This document shows positions 37,824 to 47,006 of a DNA stretch of 64,000 bases, piece after piece. The stretch's first letter is position 1. Each line of letters begins with the position of its first letter. The notes below the pieces were generated by a model, which worked only from the letters and a program-made list of their open reading frames with translations, was not told the DNA's origin and searched no databases. Where the stretch lies: assembly GCA_902780175.1 (NCBI GenBank), contig CACZEU010000004.1, forward strand, positions 33,535 to 97,534, read 5' to 3'. Source of the DNA: an uncultured Bacteroidia bacterium. Lineage in GTDB: Bacteria; Bacteroidota; Bacteroidia; Bacteroidales; UBA932. The translations under genes were made by a program, and so were the position numbers.

Positions 37824-38252
37824 CTAGAAATATTCCTCGAATACCTCGTCTATCTGCTCCCAGGTGGCCTCCCTGATAACCATAATGAAGTTGGGAAAGG
37901 TGAGCGTGAGCTTGACTTTGCCGTCGTCGAAGCGCTCTATGCTGGCCTTGCCCTCCTTGAATGCCATGCTGTCGCCGGCGGTGAGCTGGCGGCGGATCTC
38001 GGGGTAGTATTCGTCGCCCACCTCCCTGCGGAGGGAGTTGGGGAGAAACTTGTTGAGGGTCTTGAGCCTTGAGAGCTTCATGGAGAGGTGTATGTCGGCG
38101 TAGCGGTGAGTGAAATCGATCACCGGCTCGGTTTTCTTCTTCCTGGCGGCAGCCTCGGCGGCTGTGGCGTCGTCGGCAGCTGCCCGCGAGACGGTCACGG
38201 GAGCGAGCATCAGGGACGCTGCAAGGGATAACAATAGTAAGAATCGCTTCAT
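37824..38252 (-). CDS. Small exported protein, unknown function
   Basis: A 142-residue protein with a signal peptide (FLLLLSLAASLMLAPVTVSRA) and an Ala/Lys-rich linker. A compact domain follows with DFTHRYADIHLSMKLSRLKTLNKF and a C-terminal IREATWEQIDEVFEEYF helix. No family recognised. It follows tRNA-Leu by 39 nt and has no promoter of its own that I can see, so it may be read from the tRNA promoter. Confidence 0.75.
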   Translation of the reverse strand: MKRFLLLLSLAASLMLAPVTVSRAAADDATAAEAAARKKKTEPVIDFTHRYADIHLSMKLSRLKTLNKFLPNSLRREVGDEYYPEIRRQLTAGDSMAFKEGKASIERFDDGKVKLTLTFPNFIMVIREATWEQIDEVFEEYF

Positions 38253-38291
38253 TTCAGTTCACCTCATCCAAAAATTGAGCCAGAACAGTTG

Positions 38292-38371
38292 TGCGGGTGG
38301 TGGGACTCGAACCCACACGCGCAGGGCACAAGATCCTAAGTCTTGCTTGTCTACCATTTCAACACACCCGC
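38292..38371 (-). tRNA. tRNA-Leu (anticodon TAG)
   Basis: An 80-nt tRNA with acceptor stem GCGGGTG/CACCCGC. The anticodon stem CAAGA/TCTTG has loop CTTAGGA, anticodon TAG. A long variable arm is present, and the T arm has GTGGGTTCGAGTCCCAC. CCA is not encoded. The long variable arm is the class II feature expected for Leu. Confidence 0.95.
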
Positions 38372-38380
38372 AAGGGACCG

Positions 38381-38388
38381 CAAATATA
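38381..38388 (-). promoter_or_regulatory. -7 box for tRNA-Leu
   Basis: TATATTTG on the minus strand, 9 nt before the tRNA 5' end; this leaves only a 2–4 nt leader. Confidence 0.5.
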
Positions 38389-38398
38389 GCAAAAATTT

Positions 38399-38510
38399 AG
38401 ATTTCTCCACTCCGCTTCGCTGCGGTCGAAATGACAAAACCGAACAACTGCGTACGATACGGTCGAAATGACAATGTCGGAAAACCGAGTACGCTGCGGT
38501 CGAAATGACT
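38399..38510. repeat. Interspersed intergenic repeat, copy B (three sub-copies)
   Basis: AGATTTCTCCACTCCGCTTCGCTGCGGTCGAAATGACA (shown as a consensus with copies A and C) is followed by two shorter relatives ending CGGTCGAAATGAC at about 38461–38473 and 38498–38510. CCGC...GCGG can form a hairpin. It fills the gap between tRNA-Leu and the fumarase gene; no ORF is seen in it. Confidence 0.6.
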
Positions 38511-38517
38511 GGAGGCG

Positions 38518-40164
38518 CTACAGTCCGATAGTCTTGAAGAAGTCGTTGCCCTTGTCGTCGACCAGGATGAATGCGGGGAAATCCTCCACGCGTATCTTCC
38601 AGATGGCCTCCATGCCGAGTTCGGGGAATTCGACGCACTCGATCGACTTTATATTGTCCTGGGCAAGGATGGCGGCCACGCCACCGATGGTGCCGAGGTA
38701 GAAGCCGCCGTGCTTCTTGCAGGCGTCGGTGACCTGCTGGGTGCGGTTGCCCTTGGCAATCATCACCAGCGATGCGCCGTTTGCCTGGAACTCATCGACA
38801 TACGGATCCATGCGGTTGGCCGTGGTAGGGCCCATGGAGCCGCAGGGATATCCTTCGGGAGTCTTGGCCGGGCCGGCGTAGAGTACCGGGTAGTCCTTGA
38901 AATACTGGGGCAGGCCTTCGCCGGCGTCCAGCCTCGCTTTGAGCCTGGCGTGGGCGATGTCGCGGGCCACGATGATGGTGCCGTTGAGATTCACGCGAGT
39001 GCTGACCGGATATTTCGTAAGTTCAGCGCGCACGGCGTCGATGCCCTTGTCGAGGTCGATCACGATGCCCTTGGGGCCTTCGCCGGAACGGCGGTACTCC
39101 TCCGGAATCAGGTCCGACGGGTTCATGTCCATCTTCTCGATCCACACGCCGTCGGCGTTGATCTTGGACTTGATGTTGCGGTCGGCAGAACAACTGACTC
39201 CCATACCGATGGGGCAGCTGGCGCCATGGCGCGGGAGGCGGATCACGCGGATGTCGTGGGCAAGGTATTTTCCGCCGAACTGGGCACCGAGGCCTATCCG
39301 GGCCGACTCCTTGAGGAGCTTCTGCTCGAGGTCGATGTCGCGGAAAGCGCGGCCTGTCTCATCTCCCGTAGTGGGCAGACTGTCGTAATATTTGATGCTG
39401 GCGAGCTTGACGGTGAGGAGGTTCTTCTCCGCGGAAGTACCGCCGATTACGAACGCGATGTGGTAAGGAGGGCAGGCCGCAGTGCCGAGGCTCTTCATCT
39501 TCTCGACAAGGAACGGAAGGAGGGTGCCTTCGTTCTGGATCGTAGCCTTGGTCATCGGATAGAAATAGGTCTTGTTGGCGCTGCCGCCTCCCTTTGCGAC
39601 CATCACGAAACGGTATTCGTTACCCTGGGTGGCCTCGATGTCGATCTGGGCGGGAAGGTTGCACTTGGTGTTGACCTCGTTGTACATATCCAGGGGGGCG
39701 TTCTGGCTGTAGCGCAGATTCTCCTGCGTAAAGGTATTGAACACTCCGCGGCTCAGGGCCTCTTCATCCTCGAAGCCGGTCCATACCGCCTGCCCCTTCT
39801 CGCCGTGGATGATGGCGGTACCGGTATCCTGGCAGAACGGCAGGACGCCCTTGACGGCGGTCTCGGCGTTGCGGAGGAACTGCAGGGCGACGTATTTATC
39901 GTTTTCGGAGGCCTCCGGGTCCTGCATTATCTTTGCGACCTGCTCATTGTGGGAGCGGCGAAGCATGAACTCGCAGTCGTGGAAAGACTGCTGCGCCACC
40001 AGGGTGAGGGCCTCGGGGCTTACTTCCAGGATGGTTTTGCCTCCGCAACCGCAATGGCCTCCGAATTTTGAAGTTTTAACCAATTTCTCCGAACCGGGGA
40101 TTTTGTAATACTCTGTAGTGTCGGGGCCGAGTTGAAACATCGGCGCGTATTTGAATTCAGCCAT
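38518..40164 (-). CDS. Class I (iron-sulfur) fumarate hydratase
   Basis: A 548-residue class I fumarase interconverting fumarate and malate. Likely cluster cysteines are in [10 protein letters not shown] (Cys111), [12 protein letters not shown] and [11 protein letters not shown], the order seen in FumA/FumB. The C-terminal domain has [26 protein letters not shown]. Such oxygen-sensitive fumarases suit an anaerobe using the reductive branch to succinate. It starts 1 nt after the prfB stop, so both genes probably share a transcript. Confidence 0.95.
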   Translation of the reverse strand: MAEFKYAPMFQLGPDTTEYYKIPGSEKLVKTSKFGGHCGCGGKTILEVSPEALTLVAQQSFHDCEFMLRRSHNEQVAKIMQDPEASENDKYVALQFLRNAETAVKGVLPFCQDTGTAIIHGEKGQAVWTGFEDEEALSRGVFNTFTQENLRYSQNAPLDMYNEVNTKCNLPAQIDIEATQGNEYRFVMVAKGGGSANKTYFYPMTKATIQNEGTLLPFLVEKMKSLGTAACPPYHIAFVIGGTSAEKNLLTVKLASIKYYDSLPTTGDETGRAFRDIDLEQKLLKESARIGLGAQFGGKYLAHDIRVIRLPRHGASCPIGMGVSCSADRNIKSKINADGVWIEKMDMNPSDLIPEEYRRSGEGPKGIVIDLDKGIDAVRAELTKYPVSTRVNLNGTIIVARDIAHARLKARLDAGEGLPQYFKDYPVLYAGPAKTPEGYPCGSMGPTTANRMDPYVDEFQANGASLVMIAKGNRTQQVTDACKKHGGFYLGTIGGVAAILAQDNIKSIECVEFPELGMEAIWKIRVEDFPAFILVDDKGNDFFKTIGL

Positions 40165-40165
40165 A

Positions 40166-41233
40166 TTATTGGTTCATTAGGTATTCTTTCATGAAAGCAT
40201 TGAGGTCTCCGTCGAGGACGCCCTGGGTGTCGGCGGTCTCGTAGCCGGTGCGGAGGTCCTTGACCATCCTGTAGGGGTGGAGGACGTAGGAGCGGATCTG
40301 GCTGCCCCATTCGATGCGCTTCTTCTGGCCCTCGAGCTCGGCCTGCTTTTCCTGGCGTTTCTTGAGCTCGATGTCGTACAGGCGCGATTTCAAAATCAAC
40401 AGCGCCCGCTGGCGGTTGTCCTGCTGGGAACGGGTCTCGGTGTTCTCGACGGTGATGCCCGTGGGGATGTGGCGTACGCGGACGCCGGTTTCCACCTTGT
40501 TGACGTTCTGGCCGCCGTGGCCGCCGCTGCGGAAGGTGTCCCACTCTATGTCGGACGGGTTGATCTCTATGTTGATGCTGTCGTCCACGAGGGGATAGAC
40601 GAAAACGCTGCTGAAGGTGGTCTGGCGCTTGCCCTGGGCGTTGAAGGGAGACAGGCGCACGAGGCGGTGGACGCCCGATTCGGCCTTGAGGTAACCGTAG
40701 GCGAAGTCGCCCTCGAACTGGATGGTGCAGGACTTGATGCCGGCCTCGTCGCCCTCGATGAGCTCCGTGGTGGTCATCCTGTAGCCGTTGCGCTCGCCCC
40801 ATCGGACGTACATGCGCATGAGCATGGCGCTCCAGTCGTTGGCCTCGGTGCCGCCGGCGCCGGAGTTGATGGTAAGAACCGCGCCGAGGTTGTCCCCTTC
40901 CGCGCCGAGCATGTTCTTGAACTCGAGGTCCTCGAGGGAGCTGAGGGCGTCGGCGTAGGCGGCGTCGGTGTCGGGGCTGTCGGGGTCGAGCTCGAGCAGG
41001 ACTTCGAGGTCATCCACCTTGGACACGAGGGCGTCGTAGGCGGTAAGCCAGTACTTTACGGAGCTGGTTTCCTTGAGGAAGGCCTCGGCCGACTTGGGGT
41101 CGTCCCAGAACCCGGGGGCGAGGCTTGCAGCCTCCCTTTCGGCCACTTGTGCGCGCTTCGCGTCTATCTTGAGATATCCGCAAAGGGCCTGCACTCGGGC
41201 GGAGAGGTCTTTTATCTGGTCTTGATTAATCAT
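40166..41233 (-). CDS. prfB: Peptide chain release factor 2 without programmed frameshift
   Basis: A 355-residue RF2 (start [10 protein letters not shown] at 41233; a frame to 41272 adds 13 unlikely residues). The tripeptide SPF ([18 protein letters not shown]) selects UGA/UAA, and [10 protein letters not shown] contains the catalytic GGQ. The region that in many bacteria holds the frameshift site reads GYLKIDAK with continuous codons (CTC AAG ATA), with no in-frame TGA, so autoregulatory frameshifting is absent. It is followed at 1 nt by fumarase. Confidence 0.95.
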   Translation of the reverse strand: MINQDQIKDLSARVQALCGYLKIDAKRAQVAEREAASLAPGFWDDPKSAEAFLKETSSVKYWLTAYDALVSKVDDLEVLLELDPDSPDTDAAYADALSSLEDLEFKNMLGAEGDNLGAVLTINSGAGGTEANDWSAMLMRMYVRWGERNGYRMTTTELIEGDEAGIKSCTIQFEGDFAYGYLKAESGVHRLVRLSPFNAQGKRQTTFSSVFVYPLVDDSINIEINPSDIEWDTFRSGGHGGQNVNKVETGVRVRHIPTGITVENTETRSQQDNRQRALLILKSRLYDIELKKRQEKQAELEGQKKRIEWGSQIRSYVLHPYRMVKDLRTGYETADTQGVLDGDLNAFMKEYLMNQ

Positions 41234-41243
41234 ATTGAACCCA

Positions 41244-41272
41244 CAAATATAGTTAATCGGCAGGAATAACAA
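41244..41272 (-). promoter_or_regulatory. Promoter of prfB–fumarase
   Basis: On the minus strand TTG (41272–41270), an 18-nt spacer, then TATATTTG (41251–41244). The box ends 10 nt before the prfB ATG, so the leader is only a few nucleotides. Confidence 0.55.
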
Positions 41273-41351
41273 GAATTTATTTTGGGGTCGGCGGGCACAT
41301 TTTTTGCAGGCGAAACTCGCTGCACATAAGCACTAACAACAAAAACTCCAT

Positions 41352-42344
41352 ATGGAAAGCGTAAACATCAAAGAACTCAACGACCGCATCCAGCGCGAAA
41401 GCGGCTTCGTGGACATCCTCGGCCTGGAAATGGGCAAGGTGATAGTTGGCCAGAAGCACCTGGTTGAAAACCTTATGATAGCCCTGCTGGCAGACGGCCA
41501 CATTCTCCTCGAAGGCATGCCCGGTCTGGCAAAAACATTGGCCATCAGCACATTGTCCAAGGCCGTCGGCGGCAAGTTCAGCCGCATCCAGTTCACCCCC
41601 GACCTTCTCCCCGCCGACGTGACGGGCACACTGATATACTCCCAGAAGAAAGAGGAGTTCGAGGTCCACAAGGGCCCCGTCTTCGCCAACTTCGTGCTGG
41701 CGGACGAAATCAACCGCGCCCCGGCGAAAGTGCAGTCCGCGCTGCTCGAGGCGATGCAGGAGCGCCAGGTCACCCTGGGAGACAACACCTACGACCTTCC
41801 CCAGCCCTTCCTGGTCATGGCCACCCAGAACCCCGTGGAACAGGAGGGTACCTATCCCCTGCCCGAGGCCCAGGTTGACCGTTTCATGCTCAAGGTCATC
41901 GTCAATTATCCCGGCAAGGAAGAGGAGAAGCTCATCGTCCGCATGAACAACAGCGGCGAGTTCCCCCAGCCCAATCCCGTCGTCACTCCCGAGGAGATCG
42001 TCCGCGCCCGCAAGATAGTGCGCGAGGTGTATATGGACGAGAAAATCGAACGATACATAGTTGATATGGTGTACGCCACCCGCACTCCAAAGGATTACGG
42101 CCTGCAGGAGCTCGAGGGGCTTATCGCCTATGGCGCTTCGCCCCGTGCGAGCATCTCCCTGAGCCTCGCTGCAAAGGCCTACGCCTTCATCAAGCGCCGC
42201 GGATACGTCATCCCCGAGGATGTGCGCGCCGTATGCTATGAGGTCATGCGCCACCGCATCGGGCTTACCTACGAGGCAGAGGCTGAGAATGTCACTACGG
42301 AGCAGATTATTGAGAAGGTTATCAATGCGGTGATTGTGCCGTAG
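41352..42344 (+). CDS. MoxR-family AAA+ ATPase
   Basis: A 330-residue AAA+ chaperone. Walker A is EGMPGLAKTLA, Walker B VLADEINRAP, followed by MATQNPVEQEGTYPLPEAQVDRFM, a MoxR signature. MoxR ATPases work with von Willebrand A domain proteins to mature or activate partners; here it begins the DUF58–batABCD/E series, as in other Bacteroidetes. It is divergent from prfB (118 nt between starts). No clean promoter box was found in front. Confidence 0.95.
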   Translation: MESVNIKELNDRIQRESGFVDILGLEMGKVIVGQKHLVENLMIALLADGHILLEGMPGLAKTLAISTLSKAVGGKFSRIQFTPDLLPADVTGTLIYSQKKEEFEVHKGPVFANFVLADEINRAPAKVQSALLEAMQERQVTLGDNTYDLPQPFLVMATQNPVEQEGTYPLPEAQVDRFMLKVIVNYPGKEEEKLIVRMNNSGEFPQPNPVVTPEEIVRARKIVREVYMDEKIERYIVDMVYATRTPKDYGLQELEGLIAYGASPRASISLSLAAKAYAFIKRRGYVIPEDVRAVCYEVMRHRIGLTYEAEAENVTTEQIIEKVINAVIVP

Positions 42345-42402
42345 GGAGATTCTTCGCTTCGCTCAGAATGACAACGGAAGTCAGAATGACAACAGAAGTC
42401 AA
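42345..42402. repeat. Interspersed intergenic repeat, copy C, running into a start codon
   Basis: GGAGATTCTTCGCTTCGCTCAGAATGACA-like unit followed by two more iterations of the tail (GAAGTCAGAATGACAAC and then GAAGTCAAATGACACC). The last ATGAC provides the ATG of the DUF58 gene. Related to copies A and B. Confidence 0.6.
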
Positions 42403-43284
42403 ATGACACCAGAAGAGTTAATAAAGAAGGTTCGCAAGATCGAGATAAAGACCAAGGCGCTCTCGCACCAGATCTTTGCGGGCGAATACCATTCGGCCTT
42501 CAAGGGCCGCGGTATGGCGTTCAGCGAAGTGAGGGAGTACCAGTGGGGCGACGACGTCCGCAGCATGGACTGGAACGTCACCGCCCGCCTGAGAGCACCT
42601 TACGTCAAGGTCTTCGAGGAAGAGCGGGAGCTGACAGTGGTGCTGCTGGTCGACGTGAGCCGGTCCGGTCTTTTCGGCACCCAGGGGCAGACCAAGCGCG
42701 AGCGCCTGGCGGAGATAGCCGCGGTGCTGAGCTTCAGCGCCATCCTCAACAACGACAAGGTCGGCGCCCTGTTCTTCAGCGACCGCATCGAGAAATTCAT
42801 CCCCCCGGGGAAGGGCCGCAGCCACCTGCTGCACATCATCCGGGAGATGCTCCAGCTGGAACCGCAATCGGACGGCACCGACATCGGCGGCGCCCTGAGG
42901 TTCCTCACCGGCGCCATCAAGAAGAAGTGCACAGCGTTCATCCTCAGCGACATGATAGACGTCGACAGCCAGGGCAGTCCCCGCTACGAGGACGCTCTCA
43001 AGGTCGCCGCCGGCCGGCACGACGTCTCGGTCATCAAGGTACGCGACCCGCGCGAGCGCACCATCGTCCCCGTCGGCCTGGTGCACATAAAGGACGCGGA
43101 GAGCGGCCGCTGCGCCTGGGTCAATACCGACTCGCCTAAGATGCGCCGCGCCTACTCCGAGTGGTTCGAGAAGCTCGACCGCGAAGAGGAAAAGCTACTG
43201 CGAAAGTATCAGATAGACAGTGTTGAAATAGCCACCGACTCCGATTACGTCAAGGGCCTGATGGCATTGTTCGCCCACAAATGA
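42403..43284 (+). CDS. DUF58 protein with VWA-like fold
   Basis: A 293-residue protein. The DUF58 signature lies near residues 25–50 (GMAFSEVREYQWGDDVRSMDWNVTAR), followed by a VWA-like MIDAS motif LLVDVSRSGLFGT. The start at 42403 (MTPEELIKKV) is chosen over a longer frame from 42334 that runs into the repeat. It has no signal peptide, so it is cytoplasmic. It is the usual partner between MoxR and the Bat proteins. Confidence 0.92.
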   Translation: MTPEELIKKVRKIEIKTKALSHQIFAGEYHSAFKGRGMAFSEVREYQWGDDVRSMDWNVTARLRAPYVKVFEEERELTVVLLVDVSRSGLFGTQGQTKRERLAEIAAVLSFSAILNNDKVGALFFSDRIEKFIPPGKGRSHLLHIIREMLQLEPQSDGTDIGGALRFLTGAIKKKCTAFILSDMIDVDSQGSPRYEDALKVAAGRHDVSVIKVRDPRERTIVPVGLVHIKDAESGRCAWVNTDSPKMRRAYSEWFEKLDREEEKLLRKYQIDSVEIATDSDYVKGLMALFAHK

Positions 43285-44276
43285 GACTTCTTGCAATCAT
43301 ACTCGCCACGCTGCTGGACGTCGTCCCCGCCGGGGATGCCGCCCTCGTGCAGCTCCAGAAGCGGGATTCCATACTCATAGCCGACCAGCTGCGCTACAGC
43401 GTGCGGCTGGAAGGCCTTAAGGAAGGCGACACATTCGCCCTTCCCGACATTTCGTCGATGTCCGGCGACACCCTTACCGTCCTCGGCACCTGGCAGCTCG
43501 ACACCCTCGTACGGGGCCGCGTCATCCATCCCCGGAACGCCAACGCCGCCCGCAAGGCACTGGCGAAGGGCTTCGACCTGGACGCCGGAATAGTCATCGC
43601 CCCCTTCGAGGAGGGCACCTACAGCCTTCCCGACATCCCTGTCCTGCGCACCCGCGACGGCAAGACCGACACCCTGATTTTCAAAGGCGTGGAGATGGAG
43701 GTGAAGACGATGCCGGTGGATACGGCCACCTTCGAAATCCACGACATCAAGGGCCAGATACAGTATCCCGTGACCTTTGCGGAGGTACTCCCCTGGCTGC
43801 TCGGAGGACTCGGGTTCGCCGCGCTGACGGCTCTGCTGGTCTGGCTCGGCGTACGTGCCTCCAAGCGCAGGAAGGAAGCGCTCAGGCCCAAGGATCCCGC
43901 GTACATCGTTGCCCTGCGCGAGCTGGACAAGTACCGTTCCGACAAATACTGGGCTCCGGAGAAGCAGAAGGCATTCTACTCCGGCATCACCGACGCCCTC
44001 AAGTACTATATGGACGAACGCTTCGGGGTGGACGCCCCGGAAATGACCACCGCCGAGCTCTTCGACGCACTGAAGGGCGAAAAGGACATCACGCCCGAAA
44101 TGTACGGGTCTCTCAAGGACCTGTTCGAGAGGGCCGACTTCGTCAAGTTCGCCAAGTTCATCGCCACCGATGAAGAGAACGCCGGGGCCCTGCCGCTGGC
44201 CGTCAGTTTCGTCACCACCACCTATCAGACCGAACTCGAAAGGGAGACCGCCGGAGAGGAGGCCGGAAACGACTGA
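43281..44276 (+). CDS. Membrane protein of the moxR–bat operon
   Basis: A 331-residue protein. A short signal-like N-terminus (LLAIILATLLDVVPAG) leads into a ~150-residue exported β domain. A membrane helix follows near 170–190 (LPWLLGGLGFAALTALLVWLGV), then a cytoplasmic helical tail with DPAYIVALRELDKYRSDKYWAP. The layout (β domain, one helix, cytoplasmic tail) resembles BatD-like and DUF4381-like proteins. It overlaps its neighbours at both ends (ATGA, TGATG), fixing it in the operon between DUF58 and batA. Confidence 0.82.
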   Translation: MRLLAIILATLLDVVPAGDAALVQLQKRDSILIADQLRYSVRLEGLKEGDTFALPDISSMSGDTLTVLGTWQLDTLVRGRVIHPRNANAARKALAKGFDLDAGIVIAPFEEGTYSLPDIPVLRTRDGKTDTLIFKGVEMEVKTMPVDTATFEIHDIKGQIQYPVTFAEVLPWLLGGLGFAALTALLVWLGVRASKRRKEALRPKDPAYIVALRELDKYRSDKYWAPEKQKAFYSGITDALKYYMDERFGVDAPEMTTAELFDALKGEKDITPEMYGSLKDLFERADFVKFAKFIATDEENAGALPLAVSFVTTTYQTELERETAGEEAGND

Positions 44277-45259
44277 TGTACTTCGAATACCCCTGGCTCC
44301 TGTGGCTGCTGGCCGTTCCCGCGCTGCTCCTGCTGCATTACCTTTGGATGGAACTTCGCGAACGCAGGCCGCATCTTCGCGTATCCGCAGGCGCCCCCTG
44401 GATGAAGGCCGGGACTCCGGTTCTCGCCGTACTGAGGCACCTGCCGTTCGTACTGCGCCTCGCCGCGCTGGTGCTCATAGTCATCGCAATCGCCCGGCCC
44501 CGTTCCAGCACGGAGGTTGAACGCATCGATACCAAAGGCATCGACATCACCTTCGCGATGGACGTCTCCACCAGTATGCTGGCTCGGGACTTCAACCCCG
44601 ACCGCATCAGCGCCGCCAAGGACATCGCCATCGAATTCATCGCCCAGAGGCCCTCGGACCGCATGGGAATAGTGGTTTTCGCAGGCGAGAGTTACACCCA
44701 GTGCCCCCTCACCACCGACCGCGCCACCCTCATCAACCTCATGAAGGAGGTGCAGACGGGGCTGATTGAAGACGGCACCGCAATAGGCAACGGGCTTGCT
44801 ACGGCGGTGGCCCGCATGAAGGATTCCGACGCCAAGAGCCGCGTGGTCATCCTGCTGACGGACGGCGTGAACAATTCCGGCGAGATAGCCCCGCAGACCG
44901 CGGCGGAGATTGCCAAGGCCTACGGCGTGAGGGTTTACACCATCGGCGTGGGAGCCAACGGAATGGCCCCGTACCCGGTGATGACGCCCTGGGGCGTGGA
45001 TATACAGCAGATGAAGGTGGAGATTGACGAAGACCTGCTGAAGGGCATCGCCGACGCCACCGGAGGCCGTTATTTCCGTGCCACCGACAATACCAAGCTG
45101 TCCGAAATCTATTCGGAAATCAACAAGATGGAGAAGGCCCGCACCACCGTGGACAGCTTTCCCGTTTACAAAGAACTGTTCGGACGATACGCCATCGCGG
45201 CACTCATCTGCCTGCTGCTTGAGCTGCTCGTCAGTGTATTGATAAGGAGGATGCCGTAA
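44276..45259 (+). CDS. batA: BatA, VWA-domain membrane protein
   Basis: A 327-residue protein with N-terminal membrane helices (residues ~5–22 and 55–75), a VWA domain with the MIDAS motif FAMDVSTSMLARD near residue 100, and a C-terminal helix (IAALICLLLELLVSVLI). The bat genes were named for aerotolerance in Bacteroides fragilis. The order here is moxR, DUF58, one membrane gene, batA, batB, batC, batD-E. The TAA overlaps the batB start (TAATG). Confidence 0.93.
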   Translation: MYFEYPWLLWLLAVPALLLLHYLWMELRERRPHLRVSAGAPWMKAGTPVLAVLRHLPFVLRLAALVLIVIAIARPRSSTEVERIDTKGIDITFAMDVSTSMLARDFNPDRISAAKDIAIEFIAQRPSDRMGIVVFAGESYTQCPLTTDRATLINLMKEVQTGLIEDGTAIGNGLATAVARMKDSDAKSRVVILLTDGVNNSGEIAPQTAAEIAKAYGVRVYTIGVGANGMAPYPVMTPWGVDIQQMKVEIDEDLLKGIADATGGRYFRATDNTKLSEIYSEINKMEKARTTVDSFPVYKELFGRYAIAALICLLLELLVSVLIRRMP

Positions 45260-46260
45260 TGCTGTACTTCGCTTCTCCCGCATATTTCTGGCTCCTGCTG
45301 CTCGTCCCCGTCATACCGATCGTATACGGGATCGTGCGGGCGCTGAGGGCCCGCCGCATACGCCGATTCGGCGACCCGTCGCTTGTCCGGCAGCTCATGC
45401 CGTCCTGGTCGGGTGCCAAGGGATGGGTGCGCATCGTATTGCTCAGCCTCGCGTGGCTGATGTTCTCCCTGGGCCTTGCCCGGCCTGAAATGGGCGCCAA
45501 ACTAAGGGAACACGAAGCCCGTGGAGCGGAAATAATGATCTGCCTGGACGTCTCCAATTCGATGCTCGCCCAGGACTATTCACCGTCGCGCCTCGACAGG
45601 GCCAAACTGGCCATCTCCCGCGTGGTCGACAAGCTTGCCGGAGACCGTATCGGCCTGATAATCTTTGCTGGAACGTCCTTCGTGCAGTTGCCAATCACCA
45701 CCGACTACGTGTCGGCCAAGATGTTCCTGGGCAACATAGACACCGGCTCCGTGCCGGTGCAGGGCACCGCAATCGGCGAGGCCGTCAAGACCGCGATGAA
45801 GAGCTTCAGCGCCCAGAGCGAAAAGAGCCGCGCAATCATCGTAATCACAGACGGCGAGAACCATGAGGACGATGCGGTAGACGCCGCAAAGCAGGCCGGC
45901 GAACTGGGCATAAAGGTCTATACGATAGGCGTAGGCTCCCTCCAGGGGCAGCCCATACCGGTCGAGGGCGGCCTGCTGAAAGACCGCGACGGCAATATCG
46001 TGGTCACCCGCCTCGACGAGACCACGCTCCGCAAGATGGCCGACGTGAGCGGCGGCGCCTATGTGCACGCCGGCAACGAGGAATTCGGACTGGGACCCAT
46101 CGTGGACGACATCAAGAAGATGGAAGCCGAGCGCTACAGTTCCGTGGTCTTCGAGGAGTATGACGAATTGTTCATGTATTTCTTCGCCGCTGCGCTGGCG
46201 CTCTTCGCGCTGGAGATGCTCATCGGCGAACGCAAACACCGCAGAAGCCTGTTCCAATGA
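45259..46260 (+). CDS. batB: BatB, VWA-domain membrane protein
   Basis: A 333-residue paralogue of BatA. It has N-terminal helices (about 5–27 and 55–75), a VWA domain with CLDVSNSMLAQD and a C-terminal helix (FAAALALFALEMLIG). Metal-binding MIDAS residues are intact. The stop overlaps batC (ATGA). It is expected to form an inner-membrane complex with BatA. Confidence 0.93.
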   Translation: MLYFASPAYFWLLLLVPVIPIVYGIVRALRARRIRRFGDPSLVRQLMPSWSGAKGWVRIVLLSLAWLMFSLGLARPEMGAKLREHEARGAEIMICLDVSNSMLAQDYSPSRLDRAKLAISRVVDKLAGDRIGLIIFAGTSFVQLPITTDYVSAKMFLGNIDTGSVPVQGTAIGEAVKTAMKSFSAQSEKSRAIIVITDGENHEDDAVDAAKQAGELGIKVYTIGVGSLQGQPIPVEGGLLKDRDGNIVVTRLDETTLRKMADVSGGAYVHAGNEEFGLGPIVDDIKKMEAERYSSVVFEEYDELFMYFFAAALALFALEMLIGERKHRRSLFQ

Positions 46261-47006
46261 GACGATATATACTGTTAGTTTTGATGGGCGCGGCAGCGCT
46301 GCTGGCGGGAGGGTCCCTGCAGGCCCAGACCGACAAGCGTGAGGTGCGTGCCGGCAACCGCAAGTTTTCCAAGGAAGAATACAAGGCGGCGGAAATCGAC
46401 TACCGCAAGGCTGTGCTAAAGGATTCGCTGTCGGTAGCCGGGGAGTACAACCTGGCATCGTCACTGTACCGCCAGCAGGACTGGGACGGCGCCGGCAAGG
46501 CGCTGCAGACCGTCAAGGACATAGCTCCGGGCACGGAAAACGCCGCACGCTGGCACTACAACACGGGTGACGTCGCGTTGCAGAAGAAGGATTACGCATC
46601 GGCCGTAAAGGCCTTCCGCGAAGCCCTGCTGCTCGATCCGGGCGACCTCGACGCCAAAGAGAACTACATCTACGCCAAACTGATGCTGCAGAACCAGCAG
46701 AACGGCGGCGGAGGTGGCGGCGGCGACAATCAGGACAATCAGGACAATCAGGACCGGAACCAGCAGGACCAGAATCAGAATCAGAATCAGGACCAGAACC
46801 AGGACCAGCAGCAACAGGACCAGGACCAACAGGACAACCAGGATCAGCAGGACAGCCAGGAGCAGCAGTCGCAGCAGCAGATTTCTCCCCAGCAGGCCCA
46901 GCAGATGCTGCAGGCCATACAGGCCAAGGAAAAGGAAACCCAGGACAAGGTCAACAAGGAGAAGGCCGCTGCCCTTAAATCCCGTCAGAAAGACAAGAAT
47001 TGGTAA
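46257..47006 (+). CDS. batC: BatC, TPR protein with Gln/Asp/Asn-rich tail
   Basis: A 249-residue exported protein. A signal peptide (ILLVLMGAAALLAGGSLQA) is followed by about three TPR repeats (residues ~30–150; YKAAEIDYRKAVL, AVKAFREALLLDPGDLDA). A low-complexity tract then runs from ~155 to 225, built mostly of QD, ND and NQ units, and the tail (EKETQDKVNKEKAAALK) is charged. The tract is a codon-level repeat (CAG, GAC, AAC, AAT) that may vary in length. Periplasmic scaffold role inferred from the TPRs. Confidence 0.88.
   Translation: MRRYILLVLMGAAALLAGGSLQAQTDKREVRAGNRKFSKEEYKAAEIDYRKAVLKDSLSVAGEYNLASSLYRQQDWDGAGKALQTVKDIAPGTENAARWHYNTGDVALQKKDYASAVKAFREALLLDPGDLDAKENYIYAKLMLQNQQNGGGGGGGDNQDNQDNQDRNQQDQNQNQNQDQNQDQQQQDQDQQDNQDQQDSQEQQSQQQISPQQAQQMLQAIQAKEKETQDKVNKEKAAALKSRQKDKNW

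Noticed and set aside
46730-46880. CRISPR-like array in the repetitive stretch of batC
   Set aside because: Repeats are in-frame codons for Gln/Asp/Asn in a coding region, with no spacers of uniform size and no cas genes.
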